Below, piece by piece: positions 60,774 through 64,000 of a stretch of DNA of 64,000 nt. This stretch comes from UBA4312 sp002394635. GTDB taxonomy: Bacteria > Bacillota_I > Bacilli_A > Erysipelotrichales > Erysipelotrichaceae. Under the pieces are notes generated by a model. It saw only the letters and a program-made list of their open reading frames with translations, was not told the DNA's origin and ran no database searches. Positions within the stretch are counted from its first letter, which is position 1. Every line of letters begins with the position of its first letter. Made by a program: the position numbers and the translations under genes. The stretch is from the NCBI GenBank assembly GCA_946539765.1, contig CAMNHO010000005.1, forward strand, positions 65,754 through 129,753, in the 5' to 3' direction.

Positions 60774-62359
60774 GCCTGTGTACCTCCTTTCCGGTCAAAG
60801 AAATTCGGTATACCATGGGTACAGTAGACATTATATTTCACGATCATCCGCACCACATTAAACAACATACTGGCAAACAGAATAGCTGCCGCTCCATAAT
60901 ACCAATAGTCGTGCACAGGTCTGGAATAAAGGATATAGAATGCCAGGCCTTGTCCGGCCAGCAGGCAAAGGGTATCCGGAAAAATATCCAACTTTTTCTT
61001 TCCAAGGACAGCCAGCTGTATACAAAGGATCGTCAGATACAAAGAAATGGCAATAAACGGGACATAATAATAAGGTGCCAGATAAAAGATGGCCATAAAG
61101 ACAAGGCGTATGCTGCCTGTAAATGCCAACATAAACACAGCGATGGCACCGATTACCCCAATGTAGTAAGCCCCATCGGTGTTATTGGATTTCTTTCGTT
61201 TCTTACGCACCAGTTTCTGAAGCCTTTTTTGTTTCGGATCCATATCTTGCCGTAAATACCCCTTATCATTGGCATGAGTTTCCCGGGCTACAAGCTTTCG
61301 GATATTCTGAACATATAAAATCTGAATACCGATTGATAAAGCCAAGGCCCACTTTAACATGGTGGATGGCAGCATCACCAGTAACGACAGCGGCACAAAA
61401 GCAAGGGCCGCAAAGCCTAGGGAAAACAACAGGAACTGTTTAATATCCACCGGCAGATCTGCGGTCATCTTTCCGGTTTGCCCGTTCACTACCGCATAGG
61501 CCACCCGGTTCCGATTTCGATAGGTCAGAAACCATACCGGCAGCATCGCCCGTGTTTCCTTTTCCACTTTCGTATGAAACGCAACATTCATATTATCCGG
61601 TTCATTGACCGACATTCCTTTGTATTTTGAACTCCGTTTTGAAATGTGATTCAGTGTATATAGATTCGCGTCTTCCTTGGCGTCCTCTCTGTAAACATGG
61701 GAAGGCACATCCTCGGTATCTGCACAAAAACCACTCATATACGCGGTGGAAAAATCCTCCAGATCTTTCATACGGAAAGGGGCCACCGCCAAAGACAGAG
61801 CATCGTCAAAGGACGAGGATCCGTCATACTGGATCGTATCGAACTCTGTATCCAGATTGAAATTCATATGGCAATACTCGCGCGTATCGCCTCTGACGCG
61901 GACCCCGTTGACACGGACCGGCCCTTTCTGTGTCACATTGTAGATCCAATAAGGCAGATAGATCCCCTGAAACTTTTCCAGATGGTCTTCCGATTTCAGA
62001 TCTTTGGGCAAACACCATACCTTCTTTATCCCATCTTGATAAATCTGTATGCAGTTCTTTTTGGTGATCCGAAAAGGAATGATCGATTCCGGTGTCTTCT
62101 CCCCGCTCAATCGCCCCTCCAATGCAACCGATGAGCCACAGAACGGACAGCTTGTTGCCGCCTCATGATCAGTTGAAAGGATTTCTCCTCCACATTGCGG
62201 ACAAGTAAACACCGTCGCATCGTATGTTGCCTCTCCAGCTTCCTCAATGGCTTTAGGATGATCCAGTGGTTCTATTTTATTTTCACAATAATCACAAAAC
62301 AGTTTTTTAGATTTGATGTCATAACGCATATTGGCACCACAGTTCGGACAAGCGTACAT
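60770..62359 (-). CDS. Zinc-ribbon membrane protein, partner of the TPM protein
   Basis: The 529-residue protein has three CxxC zinc pairs: CPNCGAN and CDYCENK at the N-terminus, CPQCGG and CPFCGSS near residues 53-74. A long soluble domain follows (about 80-300), then several hydrophobic helices from residue 310. It is often paired with TPM genes in Bacillota. Function unknown; zinc-ribbon may mediate protein or nucleic-acid contact. The ATG lies after GGAGGAAGAT. Confidence 0.82.
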   Translation of the reverse strand: MYACPNCGANMRYDIKSKKLFCDYCENKIEPLDHPKAIEEAGEATYDATVFTCPQCGGEILSTDHEAATSCPFCGSSVALEGRLSGEKTPESIIPFRITKKNCIQIYQDGIKKVWCLPKDLKSEDHLEKFQGIYLPYWIYNVTQKGPVRVNGVRVRGDTREYCHMNFNLDTEFDTIQYDGSSSFDDALSLAVAPFRMKDLEDFSTAYMSGFCADTEDVPSHVYREDAKEDANLYTLNHISKRSSKYKGMSVNEPDNMNVAFHTKVEKETRAMLPVWFLTYRNRNRVAYAVVNGQTGKMTADLPVDIKQFLLFSLGFAALAFVPLSLLVMLPSTMLKWALALSIGIQILYVQNIRKLVARETHANDKGYLRQDMDPKQKRLQKLVRKKRKKSNNTDGAYYIGVIGAIAVFMLAFTGSIRLVFMAIFYLAPYYYVPFIAISLYLTILCIQLAVLGKKKLDIFPDTLCLLAGQGLAFYILYSRPVHDYWYYGAAAILFASMLFNVVRMIVKYNVYCTHGIPNFFDRKGGTQA

Positions 62360-62421
62360 GATCTTCCTCCTCCTCTATTTTATAAGCAAAGATCCTTGCG
62401 TTTTATCACAAGGATCATGAA

Positions 62422-63240
62422 TTAGAAATTAAATGTTTCCGGATCGGATCCCGTCCGTGTATTACGATGCAGCGCATCTATTTGTTTCATATCGTCTTCA
62501 CTCAATGTGAAATCGAATACATTTAAATTGGCAATGATGCGATCTTGATGCACCGACTTTGGTAAAACGATCGTATTTCTTTGAATATGCCAGCGAATGA
62601 CAACCTGTGCCGGGCTCTTTCCATATTTCTTTCCAATTGCCTGCAGGACAGGATCGGACAGAATAGTTCCGCCTGTTCCCCCTAGCGGGCTCCAGACCTC
62701 CACCTGGATCCCTTTTGAATGACAATAGTCAATCAGGGCTTGATTGTTAAAATACGGATTGGATTCAATCTGATCGACCGCTGGTATTATTTCACTGGAT
62801 TCTGCCAGTGTTTCCAGGTGATGAGCATGAAAGTTGCTGACACCAATAGCACGGATCCTGCCTTCTTTGTATAGCTTTTCCATCTCATGCCAGGCCTCTA
62901 CATATCCTTCCGCCGGCCAATGGATCAAATATAGATCAACATAATCTGTCTGTAACAGCTTTAAGCTTGTCTCAAAGGCCTCTCTGGTTTTTCTTTGCCG
63001 GATATCTTCATTCCACAACTTGGTCGTCAGAAAGATTTCCTCTCTGGGGATTCCACTGGCTTTAATTGCCTTTCCGACACTTTCTTCGTTACCGTAGATC
63101 CAAGCTGTATCAATATGTCGATAACCGGCTTCCAAAGCCCATTTTACCGCATTCTCTGTGACCTCACCGGACGGGGTACGAAATACTCCCAGTCCTATCT
63201 GAGGAATTTCTATATGATTATTCAATTCAATCTTTTTCAT
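62422..63240 (-). CDS. Aldo/keto reductase
   Basis: The 272-residue reductase has the tetrad Asp and Tyr in HIDTAWIYGNE, Lys in FLTTKLWN and His in LIHWP. It would reduce carbonyls with NADPH in the cytoplasm. A ribosome site AAAGGAAAAT precedes the ATG, ten bases after the nitroreductase, forming an operon. Confidence 0.92.
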   Translation of the reverse strand: MKKIELNNHIEIPQIGLGVFRTPSGEVTENAVKWALEAGYRHIDTAWIYGNEESVGKAIKASGIPREEIFLTTKLWNEDIRQRKTREAFETSLKLLQTDYVDLYLIHWPAEGYVEAWHEMEKLYKEGRIRAIGVSNFHAHHLETLAESSEIIPAVDQIESNPYFNNQALIDYCHSKGIQVEVWSPLGGTGGTILSDPVLQAIGKKYGKSPAQVVIRWHIQRNTIVLPKSVHQDRIIANLNVFDFTLSEDDMKQIDALHRNTRTGSDPETFNF

Positions 63241-63250
63241 ATTTTCCTTT

Positions 63251-63763
63251 CTAGAGAACCTCGATCAGTTCTTCGTCTTCTTTTGAAAGGGTATGCGTCC
63301 CTGCCGGTTTTGCGTTATCTGCCGGATAACCAGTCGGAAAAATCGCAATCAGATCATACTCTTTCATCTGAGGGAACTTCGTCTGCAGTCTAGGGGCATC
63401 AAAAGATCCCACCCAGGTCGTTCCCAAGCCTAGTTGAGCAATCTCCAACATCATATGGGTGCCGACAATGGCCCCATCCACATGAGCAAATGTCGCTTGG
63501 TCAAATTTTCTTGTCCATGCTTGTTCTTTGGATACACCGACCACAAAGAAAACAGGAGCCCCAAATGTATAATTTGTCACTTCCTTTAAAGCATTCTTTG
63601 CCGGTTCGGATTTCATGACCCAGATCTTAAAAGGCTGGTAGTTACAAGCTGTCGGAGCCAGCTTTGCAGCTTTCAAGATTGCTTCGATTTTATCCGGTTC
63701 TACTTCTTGATTTCTAAACTGACGGCACGAATATCGTGCCTGTGCTAATTCTAATAAATTCAT
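63251..63763 (-). CDS. Nitroreductase family protein
   Basis: The 170-residue FMN enzyme has the N-terminal ARYSCRQFRNQEV and the helix LKAAKLAPTACNYQPFKIWV typical of short nitroreductases; the LGTTWVGSF region is also present. It may reduce nitro or quinone compounds with NAD(P)H. It is the first gene of a two-gene set with the aldo/keto reductase. Confidence 0.88.
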   Translation of the reverse strand: MNLLELAQARYSCRQFRNQEVEPDKIEAILKAAKLAPTACNYQPFKIWVMKSEPAKNALKEVTNYTFGAPVFFVVGVSKEQAWTRKFDQATFAHVDGAIVGTHMMLEIAQLGLGTTWVGSFDAPRLQTKFPQMKEYDLIAIFPTGYPADNAKPAGTHTLSKEDEELIEVL

Positions 63764-64000
63764 CGTATTCTTGTATGATTCATTAAAAGCTAAATCATAC
63801 TCTCCTTTCCTTTTTTACTGTATCTTTGACTATATAATAAGAGTGTATTGCCACTACATTATCTGAATCGTTGATTCTGTTGCCTACTTCTTTGAATTGT
63901 TCTTCTCTCCTTCTCCATCCCCGCAATTATACTTTACGGAATCATAAAATCATGTTTACTAAAACCGTTTTGTTGAAACAGTGTCCTCGGCATCAGACGA
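63764..64000. other. Non-coding end of the window
   Basis: This AT-rich stretch of 237 bases likely holds the nitroreductase promoter. No gene is seen; a neighbour outside the window may start or end beyond it. Confidence 0.5.

Overview
This window looks like a chromosomal segment of an anaerobic, gut-type member of the Bacillota. Supporting signs are strong AGGAGG ribosome sites, a T-box leader, CIRCE elements, glycyl-radical chemistry, galactitol-type PTS genes, a butyryl-CoA:acetate CoA-transferase, rubredoxin and a low-to-mid GC content. The gene mix resembles Erysipelotrichia (an inference from gene content; I could not run a 16S or marker-gene search). No tRNA, rRNA, CRISPR array, insertion sequence or prophage was seen.

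Layout. 0-8 kb: a methyltransferase, then an orphan glycyl radical enzyme with its activase and a DeoR regulator, then a cotranscribed rmlD / cation symporter / solute-binding lipoprotein set. 8-12 kb: a feo iron-uptake operon (feoA-feoA-feoB plus a 58-residue Cys-rich protein) divergent from a heavy-metal-domain protein. 12-27 kb: an old-yellow-enzyme flavoprotein, two tandem hsp20 genes under two CIRCE operators, the butyrate CoA-transferase, HD and SseB proteins, a GH25 lysozyme, manA, metY, an NSS transporter, a HAD phosphatase and a flavin reductase-rubredoxin fusion. 27-42 kb: a carbohydrate region with sn-glycerol-1-phosphate dehydrogenase, a galactitol-type PTS (IIA, IIC, IIB), a polyol-phosphate dehydrogenase, a class II aldolase, a PRD regulator, hexulose-phosphate synthase and isomerase, two RpiB-family isomerases and a DERA-like aldolase. 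A deletion scar and a nonsense-interrupted lipase-like gene lie in or beside it. 42-53 kb: a pyruvate kinase without its C-terminal domain, two rRNA-modification genes, a tryptophan T-box-controlled TrpXYZ transporter, NhaC, and a nitroreductase / Rrf2 / quinone-reductase stress operon. 53-64 kb: a GDSL hydrolase, a CydDC-like ABC exporter, a surface beta-helix protein, an ACT protein, a TPM / zinc-ribbon membrane pair, an aldo-keto reductase and a nitroreductase.

How the parts may work together. The 28.9-41.1 kb region could import a polyol as its phosphate, oxidise it and cleave the ketose phosphate, with HxlAB, RpiB and DERA-like enzymes interconverting pentose, hexose and triose phosphates; the substrate is unknown. 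The glycyl radical enzyme keeps the Cys/Glu/Asp layout of diol dehydratases but has no microcompartment genes here.

The most unusual structural signals are a group of about nine genes whose ATG lies only 6-7 nt after a good -10 box and lacks a ribosome site (likely leaderless mRNAs), a promoter nested inside the terminator hairpin of the pyruvate kinase gene, and an in-frame amber codon in the gene that promoter drives.
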